Positions 6,239-14,075 of a stretch of DNA of 64,000 nucleotides are shown in pieces. Numbering within the stretch: the first letter of the stretch is position 1; each line of letters starts with the position of its first letter. The stretch comes from an uncultured Lachnospiraceae bacterium (GTDB lineage Bacteria; Bacillota; Clostridia; Lachnospirales; Lachnospiraceae): assembly GCA_910586355.1 (NCBI GenBank), contig CAJUHJ010000017.1, positions 1 through 64,000 on the forward strand. Reading direction: 5' to 3'. Both the position numbers and the translations under genes were made by a program. A model generated the notes under the pieces. It saw only the letters and a list, made by a program, of their open reading frames with translations. It had not been told where the DNA came from and ran no database searches.

Positions 6239-8650
6239 ATGGCAGCGCCTTATAATCACAGGGCCATTGAAGAGAAATGGCGGAAGCACTGGGAAGAAAA
6301 CCCAATTAATATCAATGATGGAAAGAAAGAAAAATACTATTGTCTGGATATGTTCCCATATCCGTCCGGAAACGGGCTGCATGTCGGGCATTGGAGAGGA
6401 TATGTTATTTCTGACGTCTGGAGCCGTTACAAGCTCATGCAGAATTACTATGTCATTCATCCAATGGGCTGGGATGCATTCGGCCTTCCGGCAGAAAATT
6501 ATGCAATTAAAATGGGCATCCACCCATCCAAATCAACTGCGGACAATGTTTCCAAAATCAAAGAACAGATTCAGGAAATCGCGGCGATTTACGACTGGGA
6601 CATGGAAGTAAATACGACAGATCCGGCTTTTTATAAATGGACACAATGGATATTTGTAAAAATGTTTGAACATGGACTGGCATATCAGAAAGAAATGCCG
6701 ATTAACTGGTGTCCTTCCTGTAAAACCGGCCTTGCAAATGAAGAAGTTGTAAACGGAAAATGCGAGCGATGCGGCGAGGATGTGACAAAGAAAAACTTAA
6801 ATCAGTGGATGTTAAAAATTACATCCTATGCAGACCGCCTTCTGGCAGATTTAGACAAACTGGACTGGCCGCAGAAGGTAAAGAAAATGCAGACCGATTG
6901 GATTGGCAAAAGCCATGGCGCGGAAGTGGATTTTCAAATTGAAGGAAAAACGCAAAGCATTACTGTATATACGACAAGGCCGGATACTTTGTATGGCGCA
7001 ACGTTTATGGTGCTTGCGCCGGAACATGCCCTGGCAAAAGACTTGGCGACAGAAGAACAGCGCGCTATGGTAGAAGATTATATTTATAAAGCATCTTTGA
7101 AATCATCCGTCGACCGTTTGCAGGATAAAGAAAAGACGGGCGTTTTTACTGGAAGTTATGCTGTAAATCCATTAAATGGAGCAAAAGTCCCAATTTGGCT
7201 TTCCGACTATGTGCTGGCAGATTATGGAACCGGGGCGATTATGTGCGTTCCGGCGCATGATGACCGCGACTTTGAATTTGCGAAAAAATTTGACCTTCCG
7301 ATTATCCAGGTAATTGCAAAAGACGGCAAAGAAATCGAAAATATGACCGAAGCCTATACGGAAGCAGCCGGCACAATGATAAATTCCGGAGACTGGAACG
7401 GCATGGAATCTTCCGAGCTGAAATTAAAAGCGCCTGAAATGATAGAGGAAAAAGGGGTTGGCAAGAAAACGACGAACTATAAACTGCGCGACTGGGTATT
7501 TTCCCGTCAGCGTTACTGGGGGGAACCGATTCCGATTATTCACTGCCCAGATTGCGGGCCGGTTGCCGTACCGGAAAAAGACCTCCCGCTGCTCTTGCCT
7601 GATGTAGAATCTTACCAGCCGACGGGTACGGGTGAATCGCCTTTGGCAGATATTACAGACTGGGTCAACACAACTTGTCCTAAGTGTGGAAAAGCGGCAA
7701 AGCGCGAGACAAATACTATGCCGCAATGGGCTGGTTCCTCCTGGTATTTCTTACGCTATATTGACAGTAAAAATGACAAAGAGCTTGTCAGCAGAAAAAA
7801 AGCGGACAGTTATCTTCCGGTTGATATGTATATAGGCGGTGTGGAACACGCTGTATTACATTTATTGTATTCCAGATTTTATACAAAATTTTTAAATGAT
7901 ATAGGCGTGATAGACTTTGACGAGCCGTTTCACAAATTATTCAATCAGGGTATGATTACTGGTAAAAACGGCATCAAAATGAGTAAATCAAAAGGCAACG
8001 TCGTATCGCCGGACGATTTGGTGAGAGATTACGGCTGCGATTCCCTTCGTCTGTATGAGCTCTTTGTAGGGCCGCCGGAGTTAGATTCTGAATGGGATGA
8101 CAGAGGAATTGACGGAGTATACCGTTTTATGACGAGATTTTGGAATCTTGTGATGGAAAATAAAGATAAAAATGCGCAAAAGACAAACGAATTAAAGAAA
8201 ATCCAAAGCAAGCTGGTATATGATATTACAAACAGGCTGGAAAGTTTTAGTTTAAATACCGTCGTTTCCGGTTTTATGGAATACAACAATAAATTACTGG
8301 ATATATCGAAAAAAGGCGGAGTAGACAAGGAAACGTTAGAGACTTTTGTACGTCTGCTTGCTCCGTTTGCGCCGCATATCAGTGAAGAATTGTGGAGTGA
8401 ACTTGGGAATAACGATTCTGTATTTCATCATGGCTGGCCGTCTTATAATGAAAAAGATATGGAAGAAGATGAAATTGAAATCGCTGTCCAGATGAACGGA
8501 AAAACAAAAGTAACTGTGACGCTTCCAAAAGACTGTGGAAAAGAAGAAGCGATTGCAAAAGGAAAAGAGGCGTTGGGAGAGAAATTGACGGGAACAGTTG
8601 TCCGTGAAATTTATGTGCCGGGCAGAATTATAAATATTGTTGTAAAATAA
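6239..8650 (+). CDS. leuS: Leucyl-tRNA synthetase
   Basis: 803 residues from ATG 6239, chosen because GGGAGGG lies 7 bases upstream; an in-frame ATG at 6197 sits in the terminator tail. Class I synthetase that charges tRNA-Leu in the cytoplasm. The HIGH motif reads HVGH at residues 48-51 in PYPSGNGLHVGHWRGY, and KMSKS is at about 580-584 in NGIKMSKSKGNVV. The CP1 editing domain lies between (TTRPDTLYGATFMVLAPEH and the GTGAIMCVPAHDDRD motif). A zinc-knuckle pair (CPSC/CERC) is near residue 160 and a second near 440-480 (CPDC/CPKC). The C-terminal tRNA-binding domain is complete. Single-gene unit. Confidence 0.97.
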   Translation: MAAPYNHRAIEEKWRKHWEENPININDGKKEKYYCLDMFPYPSGNGLHVGHWRGYVISDVWSRYKLMQNYYVIHPMGWDAFGLPAENYAIKMGIHPSKSTADNVSKIKEQIQEIAAIYDWDMEVNTTDPAFYKWTQWIFVKMFEHGLAYQKEMPINWCPSCKTGLANEEVVNGKCERCGEDVTKKNLNQWMLKITSYADRLLADLDKLDWPQKVKKMQTDWIGKSHGAEVDFQIEGKTQSITVYTTRPDTLYGATFMVLAPEHALAKDLATEEQRAMVEDYIYKASLKSSVDRLQDKEKTGVFTGSYAVNPLNGAKVPIWLSDYVLADYGTGAIMCVPAHDDRDFEFAKKFDLPIIQVIAKDGKEIENMTEAYTEAAGTMINSGDWNGMESSELKLKAPEMIEEKGVGKKTTNYKLRDWVFSRQRYWGEPIPIIHCPDCGPVAVPEKDLPLLLPDVESYQPTGTGESPLADITDWVNTTCPKCGKAAKRETNTMPQWAGSSWYFLRYIDSKNDKELVSRKKADSYLPVDMYIGGVEHAVLHLLYSRFYTKFLNDIGVIDFDEPFHKLFNQGMITGKNGIKMSKSKGNVVSPDDLVRDYGCDSLRLYELFVGPPELDSEWDDRGIDGVYRFMTRFWNLVMENKDKNAQKTNELKKIQSKLVYDITNRLESFSLNTVVSGFMEYNNKLLDISKKGGVDKETLETFVRLLAPFAPHISEELWSELGNNDSVFHHGWPSYNEKDMEEDEIEIAVQMNGKTKVTVTLPKDCGKEEAIAKGKEALGEKLTGTVVREIYVPGRIINIVVK

Positions 8651-8660
8651 GGCAATTATT

Positions 8661-8698
8661 ACAGGCTGCCGTACGGAAAGATTCGTGCGGCAGCCTGT
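8661..8698. terminator. 15 bp hairpin between leuS and AIM24 gene
   Basis: ACAGGCTGCCGTACG (8661-8675) pairs with CGTGCGGCAGCCTGT (8684-8698), one wobble. The genes on both sides converge here, and the hairpin probably stops both. No long T-run follows on either strand. Confidence 0.7.
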
Positions 8699-8703
8699 TG
8701 CGG

Positions 8704-9408
8704 TTAATCCATATTGATTTGAACGCCTCCAGTTCGTTCCGAGGGTTGGATGAGAACGGTCACTCCGGAATTTCCATGCCATTCAAATTGATAAGATTCA
8801 CCCGAGGTCTGCCCGATAAAGGTTTTCCAGGAGACGTCTATGGTTACCTGGGGATCGCAGCGCCCATTGCCTACCCAGCAGATTACTGCGTCAGGGTCTA
8901 CGGAAATAGAAGCGTGGGACATGACATTGCTAATGACAATTGGGTTGCCGTCGGATAATACGGCGACATATGCGTTTTTGCCGCGTCCGGTCAGGGTAGA
9001 GGTTGCAAGACCTTTTTGGGAGAGAACTCCAACGCCGATAAAGCGTACGCTGTAATGGCAGTCTTGTGTAAAAGCAAGAATATTTTCTGATTCGACGGAG
9101 ATGGTTTCTCCTTCTTCTAATTGATAGATCACGATATGCTGTCCGTTATTTGCATAATATGTAACGGAATCGCCATTTAAGTTTACTTTCATCAATGGAA
9201 TGTTTTCTTTGGTGACACGTCTCATCAGAGAGCCGATTACAGCCTGTCCAATATTGCTTTGGGGGCCTAAGAGAACCTTTTCAAATTTATAATTTTTACC
9301 CTGGGGACATTCTCCTGCAATAAAAGCCCCTGCTTTTGTAAACAACACGTCATTTCCGGTGCAGGTTACTTTTAGTGTTAATTCATTAATTGTTTCAAAT
9401 GTCAGCAT
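8704..9408 (-). CDS. AIM24-family protein
   Basis: 234 residues with the AIM24/TIGR00266 beta-rich fold: early LxLKVTCTGNDVLFTKAGAFIAGE, the central FxGVGVLSQKGLATSTLTG-like segment, and the late block NAYVAVLSDGNPIVI...VDPDAVICW. Bacterial members are cytoplasmic and of unknown biochemical role; they often neighbour TerD proteins, as here. AGGAGG precedes the ATG. The gene follows the TerD gene by 21 bases and should be co-transcribed from the promoter at 10225-10253. A stress-envelope role is suggested only by the neighbourhood. Confidence 0.85.
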   Translation of the reverse strand: MLTFETINELTLKVTCTGNDVLFTKAGAFIAGECPQGKNYKFEKVLLGPQSNIGQAVIGSLMRRVTKENIPLMKVNLNGDSVTYYANNGQHIVIYQLEEGETISVESENILAFTQDCHYSVRFIGVGVLSQKGLATSTLTGRGKNAYVAVLSDGNPIVISNVMSHASISVDPDAVICWVGNGRCDPQVTIDVSWKTFIGQTSGESYQFEWHGNSGVTVLIQPSERTGGVQINMD

Positions 9409-9429
9409 GTTTGATTCCTCCTATTTGTA

Positions 9430-10200
9430 TTAGATGACTGCAACCCCGTAAAGTTCGCACAGGCCGGCGAGGTCTCTTGCAACGCCGTTTCCAACTGCAT
9501 GGAATTTCCAGATTTGATTGTGTTTGTATAGTTCTCCGATCATCATGGAGGTAACATTGGAATAGTACTCGTCCATCTGGAAACTTGCAAGTTCCTGATT
9601 GGAAGCCTGGTCGATTATGCGGATATAGGCATCCTTTAACATACTAAAATTTAGATGTTTTTCAAACGCTTCGTGAATGGTTAAAACAAAAACAATCTTT
9701 TGGACTTGGATATCTAGTTTTTGTAAATCAACCGAAATCATTTCCCGGTCTGCGCCCGAATCAATGGAAAAAACAGTGCTGTTATCAGGACTTTGTTCCT
9801 GCCCATAGAAGACAAACCAGGAATCTCCAAGCGCTTTGCCGTTTGCATTTAATAAAAAAGCGGATACATCCACATCGCATGAGTCGTTTGTGACGTTCCA
9901 TCCCAGACGGGCTTTGATTTTTAAGAGCGGGCCTTTGGATTCTAAAGATAGTTTCTGTCCTTTTTGCATAGGGTGAATCAGTTGCGGTATGGATTTTTGT
10001 GGAATAGTCCCGCTGGTAATGGAGCCAGGCTGTGCAGTAGTTTGGGTATGAGACTGGCTGGCAGTTTCAGAATAATGTCTGGTTTTGTTGAATTCAAGAA
10101 TCGTTTGCTTTGCTATGGGTCTCTGCACACGTTTTTGATTGATGGATAAAATAGTATGCCGATTGGACGGGCCTGAAGTTTTCATAGGAATCTGAACCAT
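9430..10200 (-). CDS. TerD-family protein with Ser/Thr/Gln-rich N-terminal extension
   Basis: 256 residues from ATG 10200 (AAAGGGGA 7 bases upstream). Upstream in-frame ATG codons lie before the promoter and are discounted. The TerD fold covers about residues 80-255: GQKLSLESKGPLLKIKARLGW, then the calcium-binding-type motif DSCDVDVSAFLLNANGK, then FYGQEQSPDNSTVFSIDSGAD and the C-terminal NGVARDLAGLCELYGV. Residues 1-80 form a basic, low-complexity linker. TerD proteins bind calcium and belong to tellurite/chemical stress modules. No TerC, TerB or TerA partner is visible, only AIM24 downstream. Confidence 0.88.
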   Translation of the reverse strand: MVQIPMKTSGPSNRHTILSINQKRVQRPIAKQTILEFNKTRHYSETASQSHTQTTAQPGSITSGTIPQKSIPQLIHPMQKGQKLSLESKGPLLKIKARLGWNVTNDSCDVDVSAFLLNANGKALGDSWFVFYGQEQSPDNSTVFSIDSGADREMISVDLQKLDIQVQKIVFVLTIHEAFEKHLNFSMLKDAYIRIIDQASNQELASFQMDEYYSNVTSMMIGELYKHNQIWKFHAVGNGVARDLAGLCELYGVAVI

Positions 10201-10224
10201 AAACGTCCCCTTTCTTTTTTTTAA

Positions 10225-10253
10225 ATTATAACAGATTACAAGCGTAAACACAA
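10225..10253 (-). promoter_or_regulatory. Promoter of terD-AIM24 operon
   Basis: On the minus strand TTGTGT and TATAAT are separated by 17 bases, 25 bases before the ATG. Confidence 0.55.
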
Positions 10254-10307
10254 ATTGAAGTATTTGCAAAGTCTGTATTTTTGTATCATGGGGATAATTG
10301 ATTGACT

Positions 10308-10346
10308 GGGAGGGAATCTGCCGTATACCAGGTTCCCTCCCATTTT
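10308..10346. terminator. Hairpin terminator between small-gene pair and terD
   Basis: GGGAGGGAA (10308-10316) pairs with TTCCCTCCC (10333-10341). A T-run follows on the plus strand. For minus-strand transcripts coming from 10415 it is the natural end of the two-gene unit. Confidence 0.6.
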
Positions 10347-10414
10347 TGCCGTCTTCATTTGACATAAGAGTTTGGATGGAAGAGGAGGTTTTCTTGGTTT
10401 GTCCGTTTTGTTTT

Positions 10415-10693
10415 TCAGCGGCGCATGTTTTTCATTAAAAGTAAAATCTGGTCTGCTTTCCGTTGTTCTTCGGGAGACATATTCTGTTTTAAAATTTCAA
10501 TAATCAGGTCTGTCTCATTCGGCGTAAACTGAATTCCTTCTTTTTTTGCATTATTAACGGCGCCCATAATCATACTTGACATTTCTTTTGCATTGCCGGA
10601 TTTATTCTGGGCTGCAAAATTCATCAGAAAATTCAGTTTTTCTGGGGAAATATTGGCAAAGTTTTCATTGTTTTTAAAAAAATCCATATTCAT
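10415..10693 (-). CDS. Small unknown protein, predicted helical
   Basis: 92 residues from ATG 10693, chosen because AGAAAGGA is 9 bases upstream; a TTG at 10702 directly abuts that site. The sequence (MNMDFFKNNENFANISPEKLNFLMNFA...) is helical, with an Asn-rich start and a C-terminal MSPEEQRKADQILLLMKNMRR. No domain is recognised. It is translated 15 bases after its upstream partner, so the two are a pair. Confidence 0.75.
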   Translation of the reverse strand: MNMDFFKNNENFANISPEKLNFLMNFAAQNKSGNAKEMSSMIMGAVNNAKKEGIQFTPNETDLIIEILKQNMSPEEQRKADQILLLMKNMRR

Positions 10694-10708
10694 GGCAATC
10701 AATCCTTT

Positions 10709-11062
10709 CTATTCCGGGGTTGGCGTATGAAAAAATGTATCATACGAGGAGAACATTTGAAATGCCGTAAGCATCATATCAATGGAATCCTGTTCAGCAG
10801 GAGTGCAGAATTTTTTAATATCATTTAACAGCTGCACTCGTTTTTCCGATGGATCGTCCGTAGAGCACATGCTTAAAGAAATTGGTTCTGCATTAAAAAG
10901 AGAAGCGACATTTCGCAATTCTAAAAATTTTACAATCATGGCAAAATTTTTCTGGCGGGGACCATCCATATATGGAATTACGGTTTTTAACATTTGTATA
11001 TTTCTGGATTGTGTTTCAATATCAAATGTTGTAGGAGTATATTCGTATTGTTCTTGTTCCAT
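10709..11062 (-). CDS. Unknown protein, partner of the downstream small gene
   Basis: 117 residues, starting ATG 11062 with AAAGGAA upstream. It is probably all-helical (DIETQSRNIQMLKTVIPYMDGPRQKNFAMIVKFLELRNV), with no transmembrane span or signal peptide. The gene pair with the 92-residue protein and the nearby terD cluster suggest a conserved small module, but I do not recognise a family. Confidence 0.75.
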   Translation of the reverse strand: MEQEQYEYTPTTFDIETQSRNIQMLKTVIPYMDGPRQKNFAMIVKFLELRNVASLFNAEPISLSMCSTDDPSEKRVQLLNDIKKFCTPAEQDSIDMMLTAFQMFSSYDTFFHTPTPE

Positions 11063-11221
11063 AAAATTCCTTTTTTTATTAGAATATGACGGAAAGTACA
11101 GATGTATGACATGTATATTTGTTTTAAAAATATTTGTATTTTTGTATAGATGTCAGGGGAACTGTGCGTTATGGCAGAAATAAAGCGCGCGCATATACTG
11201 ATAAGAAAAAAGGTGATAAAT

Positions 11222-11377
11222 TTGGGACGGCTGGTTATCAACGGAGATGAAATTTATGAGTTGGACGAATGTTGTCTGAGAGAGAAGAAACGAAATCAGG
11301 AAAAAGACAGACGCCGGCATACGTGGGAAGAGCAGCAGAGAAGAAAAACAGACTGGTGCAAAGAATCGAAACCATAA
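11222..11377 (+). CDS. Small basic protein, unknown
   Basis: 51 residues if translation starts at TTG 11222, which has AAAAAAGGTG 6 bases upstream; an open frame reaches back to 11150 but has no ribosome binding site. The sequence is MGRLVINGDEIYELDEECL-like followed by a strongly basic, probably helical tail (REKKRNQEKDRRRHTWEEQQRRK). It converges with the PHP gene and ends in a shared hairpin. No family recognised. Confidence 0.5.
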   Translation: MGRLVINGDEIYELDECCLREKKRNQEKDRRRHTWEEQQRRKTDWCKESKP

Positions 11378-11402
11378 CCATGCAGAGGCTTACTCTGCAT
11401 GG
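11378..11402. terminator. Shared hairpin between convergent genes
   Basis: CCATGCAGAG (11378-11387) pairs perfectly with CTCTGCATGG (11393-11402). It overlaps the last codons of the PHP gene, whose stop falls in the loop. No T-run. Confidence 0.5.
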
Positions 11403-12118
11403 GGATTTCGCTGTATAAAATCATAAAATTTTTCCAGGTTATGATTTAAAATCAGATTTTCATCAAAGCCAATTTCATCCAATAGTTTTATTGCAAGAGA
11501 AAAATCTCCAACGCCGGAAGGGTCATGGGCGTCTGAGTTTACAATAATCGGAGATTGATATTCCATGCAAAGGGAGAGCATTTTTTTATAATTTTCGATA
11601 CAGTTTTTACGTTTGTGCCTGCGTTTAAAAGTATTGTTGTTGACTTCCAGCGCAACATGGTATTTTTTGGCGGCGGGCACCAATTGTTCATAATCCAGCG
11701 GGGTATTATCGTCGTCAGGATGAGAAACGAAAAAAACTTTTTCATGTTTCATACAGGAAATTAAATTTTCAGTATTTTTCTGGCGTCCTTCGTTTTGATA
11801 ACAAATTTCGTGGATACCGACAATCGCATAATCCAAAAGGTCGATATATTTCTGTTCCAAAGAAAGTTTTCCGCCTTCTAACACATTGATTTCACTTCCA
11901 TGAATGATGTTTACTCCGTATAATACGCGCGGAACGACATACAGGGTTGAAAAATAAATGGGGTTTGTTGTGCCTGGAATCCCAGGCGCATGTTCACTGA
12001 TTCCTAAAAGTTTGATTTGTTTTTCACTGGCAGCCTGCGCCATTTCCCGGATTGTACCAAAGGCATGTCCGCTTGCAAGAGTATGCGTATGAATATCTAA
12101 AATGAATGGTTGTTTCAT
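11390..12118 (-). CDS. PHP-domain phosphatase, YcdX type
   Basis: 242 residues, the size of E. coli YcdX-like PHP phosphatases. Metal ligands are visible: HTHT at 10-13, H18, GISEH at 39-43, SEIN around 77, GIHE near 105, SHPDDD near 132 and the late NSDAHD near 195, consistent with a trinuclear metal site. The family hydrolyses phosphomonoesters; the substrate here is unknown. The start has AGGAGG 8 bases upstream. Single gene. Confidence 0.88.
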   Translation of the reverse strand: MKQPFILDIHTHTLASGHAFGTIREMAQAASEKQIKLLGISEHAPGIPGTTNPIYFSTLYVVPRVLYGVNIIHGSEINVLEGGKLSLEQKYIDLLDYAIVGIHEICYQNEGRQKNTENLISCMKHEKVFFVSHPDDDNTPLDYEQLVPAAKKYHVALEVNNNTFKRRHKRKNCIENYKKMLSLCMEYQSPIIVNSDAHDPSGVGDFSLAIKLLDEIGFDENLILNHNLEKFYDFIQRNPHAE

Positions 12119-12241
12119 TGTGTTCCTCCTGTATCATTTTTGTTACATATTATTATAGCATACTTTTTACGATTGTGAATAGAAGTTCATTTCTAAGGTA
12201 ACCTATATCATAGATATATTATGAAAAACGGTGGTTGAAAA

Positions 12242-13600
12242 ATGGCGAAAAAAGATGCGCAGTATGAAAAAATGATAAATACTCCAATACCAAAACTTGT
12301 TACATCTTTGGCAGTTCCAACTATGATTAGTATGCTGATTACTTCTGTATATAATTTGGCAGATACGTATTTTGTTTCCAAACTGGGGACATATGCCTCT
12401 GGGGCAGTCGGCATTGTGTTTTCTTTGATGGCAATGATTCAGGCGATTGGATTTACAGTTGGAATGGGAGCAGGAAGTACAATTTCAAGGCTTCTTGGAA
12501 AAAAGGAAGATGATATTGCACAGAAAACAGCAAGCTCTGCTTTGCTGGTTTCCGTTATTTCCGGAGGAGCTTTTTCGGTTTTTGGTATTTTTTTCCTCGA
12601 AAAACTGGTGGTTTGGATGGGAGCGACAGAGAGTATTCTGCCCTATGCTACGGAGTATGCAAGGTATATCTTATATGTAGCTCCTGTGATGACAGTTTCT
12701 TTTGTGTTAAATAATCTGCTGCGTGCAGAAGGTAAGACAAAACTTTCTATGATTGGAATTTTATGCGGCAGCATTTTAAATATCGGATTGGACCCGTTAT
12801 TTATTTTTGTATTTCAATGGGGAATAACGGGAGCTGCTGCGGCAACAGCGATTAGTCAGATTGTAAGCTGCATGATTTTGTTTTTTTTCTTTTTCCGGAA
12901 AAAAACAATTCTGCGGTTATCTGTGAAACATTTGTCCGCAGATATTTCTTTGTATCGGGAATTTCTTGGAAACGGCCTGCCGTCTTTATTTAGACAGGGT
13001 TTGGCAAGTATTTCTTCTATTGCGTTAAATCATGTGGCGGCAGGTTATTCGGATGCAGCGGTAGCTGCCATGTCTATTGTCGGGAAAATATTTTTGATGG
13101 TGTATTGTGTGCTGATTGGTTTTGGACAAGGTTATCAGCCGGCGGCAGGTTATAATTATGGAGCGAAAAAATATAAACGGGTGCGGCAGGCGTACCGTTT
13201 TCTAATGATTGCAGGAACAGCTGCAATGAGTGGCATCGGAGTTCTGCTCTTTTTTATCGCGCCGTTTTTGATGCGGCAGTTTATTGCAGATGATAACGAA
13301 GTGATTGAAATCGGAGTGTATGCACTTCGTATGCAGTGTGTGGTTATGCCGTTCTTAACGCTTGGGATTGCCTGCAATATGACATTTCAGGCGGTTGGTC
13401 AGTCTTTGAAAGCGACGGTACTTGCATCTATGAGACAGGGGATTTTCTTTTTGCCTTTTATCTGGATTTTACCTCGTGTTTTTGGGATTTTAGGAATGGA
13501 AGCGGCGCAGCCGGCGGCAGATGCTGCGACTTTTTTGGTCTGTATCCCGGTCATTTGGAAATTTATCAAAGAGATAAGAAATGAAGAAGAAAAAACATGA
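12242..13600 (+). CDS. MATE family efflux transporter
   Basis: 452 residues with about 12 hydrophobic segments. It starts with the typical MINTPIPKLVTSLAVPTMISMLITSVYNLADTYFVS block and has the matching half-repeat motif GLPSLFRQGLASISSIALNHVAAGY. MATE proteins export drugs or metabolites using sodium or proton gradients; the substrate cannot be read from sequence. The start overlaps nothing; a five-codon frame (MKNGG) ends just before it and may aid translation. Single gene. Confidence 0.93.
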   Translation: MAKKDAQYEKMINTPIPKLVTSLAVPTMISMLITSVYNLADTYFVSKLGTYASGAVGIVFSLMAMIQAIGFTVGMGAGSTISRLLGKKEDDIAQKTASSALLVSVISGGAFSVFGIFFLEKLVVWMGATESILPYATEYARYILYVAPVMTVSFVLNNLLRAEGKTKLSMIGILCGSILNIGLDPLFIFVFQWGITGAAAATAISQIVSCMILFFFFFRKKTILRLSVKHLSADISLYREFLGNGLPSLFRQGLASISSIALNHVAAGYSDAAVAAMSIVGKIFLMVYCVLIGFGQGYQPAAGYNYGAKKYKRVRQAYRFLMIAGTAAMSGIGVLLFFIAPFLMRQFIADDNEVIEIGVYALRMQCVVMPFLTLGIACNMTFQAVGQSLKATVLASMRQGIFFLPFIWILPRVFGILGMEAAQPAADAATFLVCIPVIWKFIKEIRNEEEKT

Positions 13601-13685
13601 CATACAGTTGTCGTGTTTGGTGTGATAGGATAGTTTTGCATGGAAAATGGTGCGAAATAAAAGCAGAAGGGAGGGAACAAAGAAG

Positions 13686-13943
13686 ATGAAACTGGATGGT
13701 TTTGGAATTTTGGTAGAAGATATGGCAGTGATGATACGTTTTTACAGAGACGTCCTTGGATTTGAAATAAAAGAAGACGAGAATGCTTTAAATGTATTTT
13801 TGGAAAAAGACGGAACGTTATTTTTTCTGTACCGAAGAACGGATTTTGAGAAAATGACGGGACAATCGTATTCTTATGTAACAGGATTGAACGGACATTA
13901 TGAAATTGCATTGTCTGTTTCAAACTATGCCGAGGTAGAATAG
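13686..13943 (+). pseudogene. Truncated VOC (glyoxalase-fold) protein
   Basis: From ATG 13686 (GGGAGGG upstream) the frame gives 85 residues: MKLDGFGILVEDMAVMIRFYRDVLGFEI and on to HYEIALSVSNYAEVE then TAG. This is one betaalphabetabetabeta module plus the start of the second. VOC proteins of this group normally run to about 120-130 residues with a second module (D-x-x-YEKA ... GN). None of the three frames downstream continues it before 13977, so the C-terminal half is lost. It could still fold as a dimerising half but is probably decaying. Confidence 0.65.
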
Positions 13944-13976
13944 TACATAAGAAGGTATCTGAAAAATTATGAAAAT

Positions 13977-14069
13977 TAAAAGTAGATTTTATGCAGCCCT
14001 TATTTACAGCCAACATTTTCACGCTGTGCGAAAAGAAGCGCGGGAGGGTCAAAATAAAATCTACTTTTA
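13977..14069. repeat. 16 bp perfect inverted repeat, 61-base loop
   Basis: TAAAAGTAGATTTTAT (13977-13992) and ATAAAATCTACTTTTA (14054-14069) are exact complements. The pair sits between the truncated VOC gene and the convergent activase gene. It may be a bidirectional terminator (T-rich on both sides) or the two ends of a small deleted element. Confidence 0.5.
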
Positions 14070-14075
14070 TTTTTA

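Noticed and set aside
9430..10365. Longer TerD protein starting at 10365
   Set aside because: The extra 55 codons span the promoter at 10225-10253 and a hairpin; ATG 10200 has a proper ribosome binding site.
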